Assembly: GCA_031289445.1 (NCBI GenBank)
Contig: JAITPL010000184.1
Span: 1-11,121, forward strand
DNA length: 11,121 bases
Direction of reading: 5' to 3'
DNA from: Tannerella sp.
Lineage (GTDB): Bacteria; Bacteroidota; Bacteroidia; Bacteroidales; Tannerellaceae
The position numbers and the translations under genes are program-made. Within the stretch, counting starts at the first letter, position 1. Each line of letters opens with the position of its first letter. The notes beneath the pieces are model-generated. The model saw only the letters and a list, made by a program, of their open reading frames with translations, was not told the DNA's origin and made no database searches. This document shows, in pieces, positions 1 to 7,087 of the stretch.

Positions 1-620
1 CGCAAATCAATAGGTTTGATAAGTCCTGTACACTTCGTAACTATGACAATATCGGCGCGATACACGGCATGCGCATATTCGCGAAGCGAGCCTGCGGGCA
101 GCAGAGTATCTTCGTAGAACATATTGTCGTACTCGGTCAGCATTATAGTGAGCGAGGGCGCGACATAGCGATGCTGCATGGCGTCGTCGAGCAGTATGAC
201 CTCCGGGCGTTCGTCTGTCGGCAGAGCGAGCAGTCGGCGTATCCCGCGACGGCGGTTGGCATCAACGGCAACGGTGACGCGAGGAAATTTAGTTTTTATC
301 TGGCAGGCTTCGTCGCCCGCCTCCGCAGCGGTCGAAGTAGCTGTAACCATGCGGAAACCGTGCGTTTGCCGCTTATAGCCGCGGCTCAGGGTCGCCACCC
401 GATACTGCTTTTGCAGCAGAGCGACGAGATATTCCGTGATTGGCGTCTTGCCGGTACCGCCGACGGCAATATTTCCGACACAAATAACAGGTATGGGAAA
501 CTTGACGGAAGGCAGCACGCGGATGTCAAACAACATGTTACGCAACCCCGTAACAAAGCCATAAATCAGCGCAAAAGGCATGAGCAGGCAACGTACAAAG
601 ACTTTGTTTTTGCGATACAC
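1..620 (-). CDS. lpxK: Tetraacyldisaccharide 4'-kinase LpxK (N-terminal 206 codons, cut by window edge)
   Basis: LpxK phosphorylates the 4' position of the tetraacyl disaccharide-1-phosphate to form lipid IVA, at the cytoplasmic face of the inner membrane. The minus-strand frame was translated by hand from the left edge to position 620. Visible motifs are a P-loop GNIAVGGTGKT (residues 49-59, Lys58), SRGYKR (79-84), the LpxK-typical GDE (102-104), the Walker-B-like DDAMQHR (145-151), and LLPAGSLRE (about 173-181). A short hydrophobic N-terminal segment fits membrane-surface association. The start chosen is GTG at 620-618, whose first base is the last base of the sppA stop (TAGTG), so translational coupling is likely. 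An ATG 13 codons further in would drop residues that fit the family N-terminus. The usual length is about 350-370 residues, so the C-terminal two fifths lie outside. DDAMQHR has Met where DDGFQHR or DDAFQHR is usual. The identification is secure; the start is less so. Confidence 0.95.
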   Translation of the reverse strand, partial: MYRKNKVFVRCLLMPFALIYGFVTGLRNMLFDIRVLPSVKFPIPVICVGNIAVGGTGKTPITEYLVALLQKQYRVATLSRGYKRQTHGFRMVTATSTAAEAGDEACQIKTKFPRVTVAVDANRRRGIRRLLALPTDERPEVILLDDAMQHRYVAPSLTIMLTEYDNMFYEDTLLPAGSLREYAHAVYRADIVIVTKCTGLIKPIDL

Positions 621-2392
621 TAATATTCTACTTCAAGTGGTAACAGCGCTTGAACGCCTCGACGGTATTTGATGGCTTTGAGCGAGTTGAACAGTCGGAT
701 GTCCTCGCCAAGCGCCTCCCTGACAATGGATGAACGGATATCGCCCATCTGTTTTTTCAGATATTCGCTTATGGGGTCGGTCGAGGTCTCGACTGTCTTG
801 ATGCTATAATCTTCAATCTCGGCCAGCTCGGCAGCCACTTTGATGGCATGATCCAAGTCGCCTATCTCGTCAACAAGTCCTAAACCGATAGCCTGTTCGC
901 CTGTCCAGACGCGGCCCTGCCCTATCTTGTCGATTTCATCCTTGGATTTGCTCCGACCGTCGGCGCAACGTGTCAGGAAGACGTCATAGAAATTCTCGAT
1001 ATACGACTGTAGCAAAGCCTTTTCGTCGGTACGCATCGGGCGCTCAAGGTCTCCAAAATCGGCAAAGGTGTTAGTCTTGACCACATCGGTGGTGAGGTCT
1101 AACTTGTCGTACAGCCCTCCGAAAGTAGGAATCATGCCGAAGACGCCGATTGAGCCGGTGATAGTATTTTTTTCCGCTATAATCCTGTCTGCGGCGCAGG
1201 CAATATAATATCCGCCCGAAGCGGCTACATTACCCATGGATACTACAATTTTCTTATCTTTCTTGAGGTCGCGCACCTGCTTCCATATCTGCTCGGATAC
1301 GAAGCCGCTGCCGCCGGGCGAGTTGACGCGCAGGACTACGGCCTTGACTTTGTCGTCTTTCTTGAGTTTGGCCAGCTCGTCGGCAAATTTCTCGGTGATT
1401 ACCGCGCTGTTACCGAGATATGAAGACATCTCGGACGAAACGATTTCGCCCTCGGCACAGATAACAGCTATCTGCGTACCGTTCTTCTTCCAGTCCTGTT
1501 TCTGCATCCTGACCGCTTTGGATACGTCAATGGTTTTCAGTTTCTTATCGGCATCGATTCCGGCCAACTCCTTGATATAGTCTTCTACTTCGTCGCTATA
1601 CTTCAGTTCGTCGGCCAGACCTTTCTCTATGATTTTTGCGCCTGTTTGATACTGCATTCCTTCATTGGCAATGGCATTGACGCCATCGACGGTGAGATTG
1701 CGCGAAGCGGCTATATCCTCCGTCAAGTTGTCCCATATCGACTGCTGGTACGAGCTTATCTGCTCGCGATTGGCGTCGCTGAACTTGTCAAGCATAAAAG
1801 GCTCTACAGCGCCTTTGTATGTTCCGACCTTGAATATTTCATACTCTACGCCTATTTTTTTGAACAGTCCCCTGTAAAATGTTACCGACGAGGAGAGGCC
1901 GTTTAATATAATCGCTCCCTGAGGGTTGAGGAACACCTTGTCGGCTATCGAGGCCAGATAGTAGCCGCCCTGCGTATAGTTGTCGGCATAAGCGACGATA
2001 AACTTGCCGCTCTGCTTGAAGTCGAGGAGTTTACGGCGTATAAGGTCTCTGTTAGCCCAGCCGGTAGATACCGCCGAGCCGTCAAGATAGATACCCTTGA
2101 TATGGTCGCTTTCTTTGGCTACGTCAATCGCAGTCAGGATATCCTTTAAGGAGAGGGATTCGTTTTGGGAGAGAAGAGCGCCGAAAGGGTTGGAAGGGGC
2201 GGTCTCGGAGATAGCGCCTGCAAGCGACAGCTTGAGCACCTTTTCGCCTGCCTTGGGGATATATGCCGTTGACGACGAATCGAGGGAGGCAACCATGCCT
2301 GCCAACATGACTATGCCCAGCAGCACTAGGCAGCCGGTAGCAATAAACACTCCCAGAATGGAAGCGAAGAACATTTTGAAGAACTGTTTCAT
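620..2392 (-). CDS. sppA: Signal peptide peptidase SppA, 67K type
   Basis: This is a membrane-anchored serine/lysine protease that degrades cleaved signal peptides. The 590 residues match the 67K (double-domain) SppA type; E. coli SppA is 618. An N-terminal hydrophobic anchor spans about residues 8-32, leaving the rest on the periplasmic side. The N-terminal domain carries the catalytic lysine in GTYKGAVEPF (Lys193). The C-terminal domain carries RVNSPGGS (355-362) and the nucleophile in AASGGYY (Ser392), followed by TGSIGVFG (412-419). These match E. coli Lys209 and Ser409 in family terms, so both halves of the split dyad are intact. ATG at 2392 is chosen because it directly precedes the basic residues and anchor. 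Downstream lpxK overlaps its stop by one base, so the two are almost certainly one transcript, led by a TAnnTTTG-type promoter about 27-34 bases upstream of the start. The sppA-lpxK order is familiar in Bacteroidales (from memory). Confidence 0.96.
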   Translation of the reverse strand: MKQFFKMFFASILGVFIATGCLVLLGIVMLAGMVASLDSSSTAYIPKAGEKVLKLSLAGAISETAPSNPFGALLSQNESLSLKDILTAIDVAKESDHIKGIYLDGSAVSTGWANRDLIRRKLLDFKQSGKFIVAYADNYTQGGYYLASIADKVFLNPQGAIILNGLSSSVTFYRGLFKKIGVEYEIFKVGTYKGAVEPFMLDKFSDANREQISSYQQSIWDNLTEDIAASRNLTVDGVNAIANEGMQYQTGAKIIEKGLADELKYSDEVEDYIKELAGIDADKKLKTIDVSKAVRMQKQDWKKNGTQIAVICAEGEIVSSEMSSYLGNSAVITEKFADELAKLKKDDKVKAVVLRVNSPGGSGFVSEQIWKQVRDLKKDKKIVVSMGNVAASGGYYIACAADRIIAEKNTITGSIGVFGMIPTFGGLYDKLDLTTDVVKTNTFADFGDLERPMRTDEKALLQSYIENFYDVFLTRCADGRSKSKDEIDKIGQGRVWTGEQAIGLGLVDEIGDLDHAIKVAAELAEIEDYSIKTVETSTDPISEYLKKQMGDIRSSIVREALGEDIRLFNSLKAIKYRRGVQALLPLEVEY

Positions 2393-2418
2393 AATAATTT
2401 TTGTTTGTAATTAGGATG

Positions 2419-2426
2419 CAAATATA
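2419..2426 (-). promoter_or_regulatory. Putative -7 box of the sppA-lpxK promoter
   Basis: Read on the minus strand this is TATATTTG, an exact match to the Bacteroidetes -7 consensus TAnnTTTG. It would place the transcript start near 2412, giving a leader of about 20 bases. No good TTTG -33 element lies at the usual 19-21 base spacing; the nearest TTG is about 14 bases upstream. It sits just downstream of the fba terminator hairpin, which is a sensible position. Confidence 0.5.
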
Positions 2427-2468
2427 TACATTTTAATTTACAATGGATGATTTTTATCCTCGTCCGGC

Positions 2469-2506
2469 AAAAACAAGGGGAGTACGGAAAAATCCGCAAT
2501 CCCCTT
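2469..2506 (-). terminator. Hairpin terminator downstream of fba
   Basis: A 7-bp outer stem (2475-2481 with 2500-2506) and a 4-bp inner stem (CGGA 2485-2488 with TCCG 2493-2496, loop AAAA) are separated by a 3x3 internal loop. On the minus strand the hairpin is followed by G then TTTTT (2473-2469), the form of an intrinsic terminator, and is preceded by a run of nine Ts. On the plus strand the tail is A-rich, so it should act on leftward transcription only. It would end the fba message about 145-180 bases after the aldolase stop and insulate sppA. Confidence 0.7.
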
Positions 2507-2536
2507 GAAAAAAAAACTTTACGACAAAACTTTATG

Positions 2537-2650
2537 TTATTTATTCAATTCGATTCTCAAAGAGTCAAATTTGTTTCTCAAAGACCCGATTTCGATCCTC
2601 AAAGAGTCGATTTTGTTTCTCAAAGAGTCAAACGATGCTTTGAAGGAACG
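2537..2650 (-). other. 37-codon open frame in phase after the fba stop, coding for coiled-coil heptads
   Basis: Directly after the aldolase TAG (2653-2651), the same frame stays open for 37 codons to a TAA at 2539-2537. The product would be five heptads: SFKASFD, SLRNKID, SLRIEIG, SLRNKFD, SLRIELN, then a final K. Hydrophobic residues fall at tail positions 3, 7, 10, 14, 17, 21, 24, 28, 31 and 35, a strict 3-4 alternation with charged or polar residues between, which is the pattern of a two-stranded coiled coil. There is no ATG or GTG in it; only TTG codons could start it independently. It could be a readthrough extension of the aldolase, a tail lost through a nonsense mutation, or a by-product of the 21-bp DNA repeat that underlies it. 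The frame and pattern are seen directly; expression is unknown. Confidence 0.35.
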
Positions 2651-2656
2651 CTACAG
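2552..2656. repeat. 21-bp tandem repeat, four clear copies plus one degenerate
   Basis: Copies lie at 2552-2572, 2573-2593, 2594-2614 and 2615-2635, with a much diverged copy at 2636-2656 that overlaps the fba stop. The shared core is CTCAAAGAG, itself a small dyad. Copies 1 and 3 begin GAT and copies 2 and 4 begin GTT, giving an A-B-A-B order, as if a 42-bp unit had been duplicated. The period is a multiple of three, so copy-number change would not shift a reading frame. The array lies in the 3' region of the fba transcript, before the terminator. Confidence 0.85.
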
Positions 2657-3646
2657 TTTGTTTTCCGAGCCTAATACATCCTTTATTTTGTGGATATACA
2701 GTTTCTTTGCGTTCTCGCGAGCCGGGCCGAGATACTTGCGCGGATCGAACTCTGCGGGGCTTTCGACGAAAGTCTTGCGGATAGCCGACGTCATAGCCAG
2801 ACGGCTATCGGAGTCGATATTTATCTTGCAGACGGCCGATTTGGCAGCTCTGCGCAACTGGTCTTCGGGGATACCGATAGCATCCTTGAGAGCGCCGCCG
2901 TACTTGTTGATAGTCTCGACCTCTTCTTGCGGAACCGATGAAGCGCCGTGCAGCACGATAGGGAAACCGGGCAACTTCTCTTCAACGGCTTCGAGGATAG
3001 AGAATGCCAGCGGCGGAGGTACAAGGCGACCTTCGGCGTCGCGGGTACATTGTTTGGGTGTAAACTTGTTGGCGCCATGCGATGTGCCGATAGAGATGGC
3101 AAGCGAATCGCAGCCCGACTTGCCGACAAACTCGATGACTTCTTCGGGTTGCGTGTAGGTGTGATGCTCGGCTACCACGTCGTCCTCAACGCCTGCCAGC
3201 ACTCCCAGCTCGCCCTCGACGGTAACGTCGAACTGATGGGCATACTCGACAACCTTCTTCGTCAGAGCGATGTTGTCTTCAAAAGAGTGATGCGAGCCGT
3301 CTATCATCACAGACGAAAAACCCATGTCGATGCAGCTCTTGCACAACTCAAAAGTATCGCCATGGTCGAGGTGCAGTACTATCTGCGGCTTCTCGCAACC
3401 AAGCTCCTTGGCATAAGCAACGGCGCCTTCGGCCATGTAACGCAGTAGCGTCTGGTTGGCGTACTTGCGTGCTCCGCTCGATACCTGCAGGATAACAGGC
3501 GAATTAGTCTCGCTTGCTGCCTGAATAATAGCCTGCATCTGCTCCATGTTATTGAAGTTGAACGCGGGGATTGCATAACCCCCCTTCACTGCTTTGGCAA
3601 ACATCTCGCGGGTGTTCACCAATCCTAAATCTTTGTAATTGACCAT
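2651..3646 (-). CDS. fba: Class II (zinc) fructose-1,6-bisphosphate aldolase
   Basis: This enzyme reversibly cleaves fructose-1,6-bisphosphate to glyceraldehyde-3-phosphate and dihydroxyacetone phosphate in cytosolic glycolysis and gluconeogenesis. At 331 residues it is close to the size I recall for Bacteroides homologues (about 334). The opening MVNYKDLGLVNTREMF is typical of the group. Catalytic Asp94 and zinc ligand His95 sit in LHLDHGD. The other zinc ligands are His190 in GTSHG and His233 in VLHGASS. The phosphate-binding NIDSD motif is at 276-280. The enzyme looks intact and functional. It is transcribed alone: a TAnnTTTG promoter lies upstream and a hairpin terminator downstream. The oddity is the in-frame heptad-coding stretch directly after the UAG stop. 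Members of this superfamily also include tagatose-1,6-bisphosphate aldolases, but this sequence reads as the housekeeping Bacteroidales Fba. Confidence 0.96.
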   Translation of the reverse strand: MVNYKDLGLVNTREMFAKAVKGGYAIPAFNFNNMEQMQAIIQAASETNSPVILQVSSGARKYANQTLLRYMAEGAVAYAKELGCEKPQIVLHLDHGDTFELCKSCIDMGFSSVMIDGSHHSFEDNIALTKKVVEYAHQFDVTVEGELGVLAGVEDDVVAEHHTYTQPEEVIEFVGKSGCDSLAISIGTSHGANKFTPKQCTRDAEGRLVPPPLAFSILEAVEEKLPGFPIVLHGASSVPQEEVETINKYGGALKDAIGIPEDQLRRAAKSAVCKINIDSDSRLAMTSAIRKTFVESPAEFDPRKYLGPARENAKKLYIHKIKDVLGSENKL

Positions 3647-3688
3647 TGTTCTAAATATTTTAATGATTAATGATTTCTAAAACCGCTG

Positions 3689-3719
3689 CAAAAGTACAAA
3701 AAAAATATGAATCGGGAAA
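3689..3719 (-). promoter_or_regulatory. Putative fba promoter
   Basis: On the minus strand TACTTTTG (3696-3689) matches the Bacteroidetes -7 consensus TAnnTTTG exactly. A TTTC (3719-3716) lies 19 bases upstream, one base off the TTTG -33 element at proper spacing. The expected transcript start is near 3682, giving a leader of about 36 bases that is AT-rich and lacks a Shine-Dalgarno sequence. It is back to back with the rpmE2 promoter. Confidence 0.6.
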
Positions 3720-3738
3720 AGTTTTTTCATCGGATTTT

Positions 3739-3768
3739 TTTGAATTAGAAAAAATATCACTATCTTTG
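3739..3768 (+). promoter_or_regulatory. Putative rpmE2 promoter
   Basis: TTTG (3739-3742), an 18-base spacer and TATCTTTG (3761-3768) match the Bacteroidetes -33/-7 promoter well. Transcription would begin near 3775, where the sequence at once forms a perfect 6-bp A/T-rich stem (GAAAAA 3775-3780 with TTTTTC 3785-3790) around an AGGA loop. The leader to the start codon is about 47 bases and rich in A. Confidence 0.65.
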
Positions 3769-3821
3769 CAGCCCGAAAAAAGGATTTTTCTAACGATTTT
3801 AATAATAAAACAGATAAAGCA

Positions 3822-4079
3822 ATGAAAAAAGATCTTCACCCAAAAAACTACCGTAAGGTAGCATTTAAAGACATGTCGAACGAAGAGACGTTCATCACCC
3901 GCTCGACGATTAACACTAAGGAGACTATTGATATCGACGGCGTCACTTACCCGCTTATCAAACTTGAGATTTCCAACACGTCTCATCCGTTCTACACCGG
4001 CAAGGCCAAGCTGGTTGACACCGCAGGCCGCGTCGATAAGTTCATGAGCCGTTACGGCAACCGCAAGAAAGCACTGTAG
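3822..4079 (+). CDS. rpmE2: 50S ribosomal protein L31, type B (cysteine-free)
   Basis: This is a small protein of the large ribosomal subunit that contributes to the bridge with the small subunit. The 85 residues are the usual type B length. Family signatures visible are [11 protein letters not shown] at the start, then FKDMS, the strongly conserved block [13 protein letters not shown] (about 49-61) and the end [14 protein letters not shown]. There are no cysteines, so it lacks the zinc-binding CxxC of type A L31; in other bacteria this form can replace the zinc form under zinc limitation. No Zur-like operator is visible here, and in Bacteroidales type B is, as far as I recall, the ordinary L31. 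It stands alone, divergent from fba and convergent with the gltX-waaA operon. ATG 3822 gives the family N-terminus. Confidence 0.96.
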   Translation: MKKDLHPKNYRKVAFKDMSNEETFITRSTINTKETIDIDGVTYPLIKLEISNTSHPFYTGKAKLVDTAGRVDKFMSRYGNRKKAL

Positions 4080-4104
4080 AAAGGCGTCTCAAAAGTTAAT
4101 CGGT

Positions 4105-4202
4105 ACGCAGATGACGCAGATTTAATGGATTTTCGCAGGATAATGCAGTTCCGCTTGCGGAACAAGCCCCGCGTTAATCATGATTATCTGCGTCATCTGT
4201 GT
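4105..4202. repeat. Nested inverted repeat, probable dispersed intergenic element
   Basis: Outer arms 4105-4121 and 4186-4202 pair over 17 bp with one G-T wobble, including a perfect 14-bp run (4108-4121, CAGATGACGCAGAT, with 4186-4199). Inside is a second, perfect palindrome GTTCCGC-TT-GCGGAAC (4148-4163). Arms with repeated CGCAGAT steps resemble dispersed repeats I recall from Bacteroidetes intergenic regions. It fills most of the gap between the convergent rpmE2 and waaA genes, so it may also help end both transcripts, although neither side shows a proper T-run. Confidence 0.7.
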
Positions 4203-4219
4203 GCTTTGGGGTCAAGCTC

Positions 4220-5452
4220 TTACGGATAAAACAACTCGTTGAGTATCTTCTCGGTTGCGCCGCTGTTGTTTTGCACGAAATCACCTGCCCGCTTGCCCGA
4301 CAAGGCTCTTTCTTCGGGATTGGTGATGAAACAATCCATCCGGTCGTTGTAGGCCGTGCGGTTGTCTATCGAGAATCCTCCGCCGCAAGCTATCAAATCC
4401 CTTGCTTCCTTGAACTTCTGGTATTTAGGCCCGAAAACTACAGGTATGCCATAGACTGCCGCTTCGAGAGTGTTGTGAATACCTCTGCCGAATCCGCCGC
4501 CTATGTAAGCAATGTGTCCGTACCGGTAGATTGCCGAAAGGAGGCCGAAGCTGTCGATAATAATACAGTCGGATATGCTCGGCGATTCGGGAGTAGCCTC
4601 CGAGAGCCGTACCGACGGACGATTGAGCAGCGATTGTATGTAAAGCAGATGTTCGCGATGAATCTCGTGAGGCGCAATAATCAGTTTGGTTTCGGGATGA
4701 GCATTGAAGTAGGGGATGATTATCTCCTCGTCTTCAGGCCATGAACTGCCTGCCACGAGGATAATTTTGCCGTCGGTGGCAAACGACTCTATTTCGGGCA
4801 TCAGACGCGCGTTCTGCTGTATCTCTATCACACGGTCGAAGCGCGTATCTCCACATACTTTCACATTATTTATCCCATAATCCGAAAGTAATTTTTTCGA
4901 GGCCTCGTCCTGCACGAATAGCCGTTCGTAGCAGAGCAGCGCATCGCGATACCATTTGCCGTACCACCTGAAAAACAGCTGGCTGGGGCGAAATATTGCC
5001 GAGACGATATAGGTCTTGACGCCCCGCCTTTGCAGTTCGGTCAGATAATTGAGCCAAAACTCGTATTTGATAAAGATAGCTATGCAGGGGTTGGCGAGAT
5101 AGAGGAACTTCTTGACCTTGTAAGGCGTATCGAAAGGCAGGTAGCAGATAATGTCCGCGCCCTCGTAGTTCTTGCGCACCTCGTAGCCTGAAGGCGAGAA
5201 GAATGTAAGCAGTATCTTATATTGCGGGAAGCGTTCGCGGATAGCCTCCATCATCGGGCGTCCCTGCTCGAACTCGCCCAGAGAGGCCGCATGAAACCAC
5301 ACATATTTAGCCTCGCGGTCAATCTCCTTTCGCAATATGCGATTGGTAAACCATTGGCCTATGCGCGTCATTCGAGCCTTGCGATTGAAGAATGATGCAA
5401 GTTCTACGGAGAATGCGTATAGATGTAAGACTATTGTATAAATGTATCTCAT
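4220..5452 (-). CDS. waaA: 3-deoxy-D-manno-octulosonic acid (Kdo) transferase WaaA
   Basis: WaaA moves Kdo from CMP-Kdo to lipid IVA at the cytoplasmic face of the inner membrane, starting the LPS inner core. The 410 residues are near the usual 410-430. An N-terminal hydrophobic stretch (about residues 1-20) anchors it. The acceptor-side Rossmann domain begins at VWFHAASLGE, where Glu60 matches the catalytic glutamate of the family. KYEFW is at 129-133. The CMP-Kdo side shows GSSWPEDE (235-242), APHE (260-263) and GGGFGRGIHNTLE (318-330), all standard for this GT-B family (GT30). It begins 6 bases after the gltX stop and is evidently cotranscribed with it; no separate promoter is visible in that space. 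Whether it adds one or two Kdo residues cannot be read from sequence; Bacteroides-type LPS is generally described as carrying a single, phosphorylated Kdo. Confidence 0.96.
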   Translation of the reverse strand: MRYIYTIVLHLYAFSVELASFFNRKARMTRIGQWFTNRILRKEIDREAKYVWFHAASLGEFEQGRPMMEAIRERFPQYKILLTFFSPSGYEVRKNYEGADIICYLPFDTPYKVKKFLYLANPCIAIFIKYEFWLNYLTELQRRGVKTYIVSAIFRPSQLFFRWYGKWYRDALLCYERLFVQDEASKKLLSDYGINNVKVCGDTRFDRVIEIQQNARLMPEIESFATDGKIILVAGSSWPEDEEIIIPYFNAHPETKLIIAPHEIHREHLLYIQSLLNRPSVRLSEATPESPSISDCIIIDSFGLLSAIYRYGHIAYIGGGFGRGIHNTLEAAVYGIPVVFGPKYQKFKEARDLIACGGGFSIDNRTAYNDRMDCFITNPEERALSGKRAGDFVQNNSGATEKILNELFYP

Positions 5453-5458
5453 TGCTTG

Positions 5459-6985
5459 TCAGCCTAAAATTTCAATAGCTCGTTTGATTCTGCGTATGGT
5501 CTCATCCTTACCGATAGCTTCGGTGAGGTGAAATATCTGCGGGCCTATGCCCTGCCCTACCAGCGTCAGCCGCACGGCATTCATGATATTGCCGAGATTG
5601 TAGCCTTTGCTCTCTATCCAGGCCTTGACGTACTCTTCGGTGCCTTCTACGTCGAAAGGCTCGCGGACGGCAAGCACATCGACCAGCTCGGTCAGTTGCG
5701 CCGCGCTATCCTCTTTCCAGCGTTTCTTCTTCGTTTTCTCGTCATATTCCACAGGGGCTATGAAGAAATAATAGGTCAAATCCCACAGCTCGCGCACGAA
5801 ACTCACGCGCTCCTTCATCAGACCGACTACTTTTTCGACGTACGACAAGTCGGGATTATCAATACCGTGTTCGGCCAGAACAGGCGTGAACATACCGGCT
5901 ATCTCCCTGTCGGAGCGTTTCTGTATATACTGGTGATTAAACCACTTGCCTTTCTCGTAATCGAACTTGGCTCCGCTCTTGCTGCAACGGCCGAGGTCGA
6001 AATACCGTATCATCTCGTCCACGCTCAGCAGTTCCTGATCGTTGCCGGGATTCCATCCCAGCAGGGCGAGAAAGTTGACTACCGCTTCGGGAAGATAGCC
6101 GCTTTCGCGATAGCCGGTCGAAAGCTCTCCGCTCACAGGGTCGCGCCATTCGAGCGGAAAGACAGGGAAACCGAGCCGGTCGCCGTCGCGCTTGCTAAGC
6201 TTGCCGCCTCCTTCGGGCTTGAGCAGCAAGGGCAGATGCGCAAAGGCAGGCATGGTCTGCTCCCAACCCAGATAGCGATAGAGCAAAACATGCAAAGGCG
6301 CACTCGAAAGCCACTCTTCCCCGCGTATGACATGGGTTATATCCATCAAATGGTCGTCAACAACGTTGGCAAGATGATAGGTAGGCAAATTATCGCTTGA
6401 CTTGTACAGCACCTTGTCGTCGATTACGGAAGAGTTGAAAACGACGTCGCCGCGTATCAGGTCGGTTACGTGTATCTGTTCCTCCGGCTCAACCTTTATC
6501 CGTACTACATGACGCTCGCCGCGGTCGATAAGCGACTGCACCTCGCCGGCGGTCATAGTCAGCGAGTTGCGCATCTGCATCCTTGTAGAGGCGTCATACT
6601 GAAAATTGGGCGCCTCGCGACGCTTTGCTTCAAGCTCTTCGGGCGTATCGAAGGCGATGTATGCCAACCGCGCCTCAAGCAACTGTTCAACATACTTGTG
6701 ATAGACGACCTTGCGCTCGCTCTGGCGATAAGGGCCATAGGCCTCGCTGTAGCCAAAACCTACTCCTTCATCGAACTTGATTCCAAGCCACTTGAAAGAA
6801 TCAACGATATATTCCTCAGCCCCTTTCACAAAACGCTGTGAATCGGTATCTTCGATACGCAAAATCAGGTCTCCGCCTTGTTGTTTAGCGAAGAGGTAGT
6901 TATACAGCGCCGTCCGCACGCCTCCGATATGCAAAGGGCCGGTAGGACTGGGCGCAAAACGCACTCTTACTTTACTTTCTGACAT
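5459..6985 (-). CDS. gltX: Glutamyl-tRNA synthetase
   Basis: This is a class I aminoacyl-tRNA synthetase that charges tRNA-Glu with glutamate in the cytosol; in organisms lacking GlnRS it may also charge tRNA-Gln. The 508 residues match the bacterial discriminating/non-discriminating GluRS size (470-510). The ATP-binding HIGH-type motif appears as [11 protein letters not shown] (12-22, HIGG at 19-22). RIEDTD is at 43-48, RGEEW at 221-225, and the KMSKS-type loop is KLSKRDG (262-268). The C-terminal helical anticodon-binding part looks complete. ATG 6985 gives the normal start just before [11 protein letters not shown]. It is the first gene of a two-gene operon with waaA, six bases downstream, and has its own TAnnTTTG promoter 33-40 bases upstream of the start. 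Confidence 0.97.
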   Translation of the reverse strand: MSESKVRVRFAPSPTGPLHIGGVRTALYNYLFAKQQGGDLILRIEDTDSQRFVKGAEEYIVDSFKWLGIKFDEGVGFGYSEAYGPYRQSERKVVYHKYVEQLLEARLAYIAFDTPEELEAKRREAPNFQYDASTRMQMRNSLTMTAGEVQSLIDRGERHVVRIKVEPEEQIHVTDLIRGDVVFNSSVIDDKVLYKSSDNLPTYHLANVVDDHLMDITHVIRGEEWLSSAPLHVLLYRYLGWEQTMPAFAHLPLLLKPEGGGKLSKRDGDRLGFPVFPLEWRDPVSGELSTGYRESGYLPEAVVNFLALLGWNPGNDQELLSVDEMIRYFDLGRCSKSGAKFDYEKGKWFNHQYIQKRSDREIAGMFTPVLAEHGIDNPDLSYVEKVVGLMKERVSFVRELWDLTYYFFIAPVEYDEKTKKKRWKEDSAAQLTELVDVLAVREPFDVEGTEEYVKAWIESKGYNLGNIMNAVRLTLVGQGIGPQIFHLTEAIGKDETIRRIKRAIEILG

Positions 6986-7017
6986 AAATTAATGTTTCGG
7001 TATTATAATAAATTCCG

Positions 7018-7025
7018 CAAAAGTA
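7018..7025 (-). promoter_or_regulatory. Putative -7 box of the gltX-waaA promoter
   Basis: The minus strand reads TACTTTTG, the same exact TAnnTTTG octamer found at fba. The predicted transcript start is near 7011, with a leader of about 25 bases. The -33 side is only TTAAG-like and hard to judge among A/T runs. Confidence 0.55.
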
Positions 7026-7034
7026 GCGTTTTTT

Positions 7035-7065
7035 TTTCTAATCTTAATTTTTTTATCTAACTTCG
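7035..7065 (+). promoter_or_regulatory. Putative promoter of the pgpH-like gene
   Basis: TTTC (7035-7038), a 19-base spacer and TAACTTCG (7058-7065) give a Bacteroidetes promoter with one mismatch in each element (TTTG and TAnnTTTG expected). The start codon follows 22 bases later. It overlaps, back to back, the upstream part of the gltX promoter, so the two may compete. Confidence 0.4.
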
Positions 7066-7087
7066 CCCGAAATTTATAAGCAAAAAG

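Noticed and set aside
69..623. 184-codon plus-strand open frame at the left edge
   Set aside because: The minus strand here encodes LpxK with P-loop and DDxxQHR motifs, so this is its shadow.
2505..3158. Plus-strand 217-codon open frame with heptad-like ILKES/FLKES start
   Set aside because: It lies antisense to the intact fba gene for most of its length. Its heptads come from the 21-bp repeat read on the other strand, and it has no recognisable domain or promoter.
3660..3986. 108-codon minus-strand open frame across the fba/rpmE2 gap
   Set aside because: It overlaps two exact TAnnTTTG promoters and the start of rpmE2, and its Phe/Lys-rich product reflects A/T runs.
5528..6400. 290-codon plus-strand open frame opposite gltX
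   Set aside because: It is fully antisense to a well-identified synthetase gene. The composition fits a mirror of GC-biased codons, and there is no family signature.
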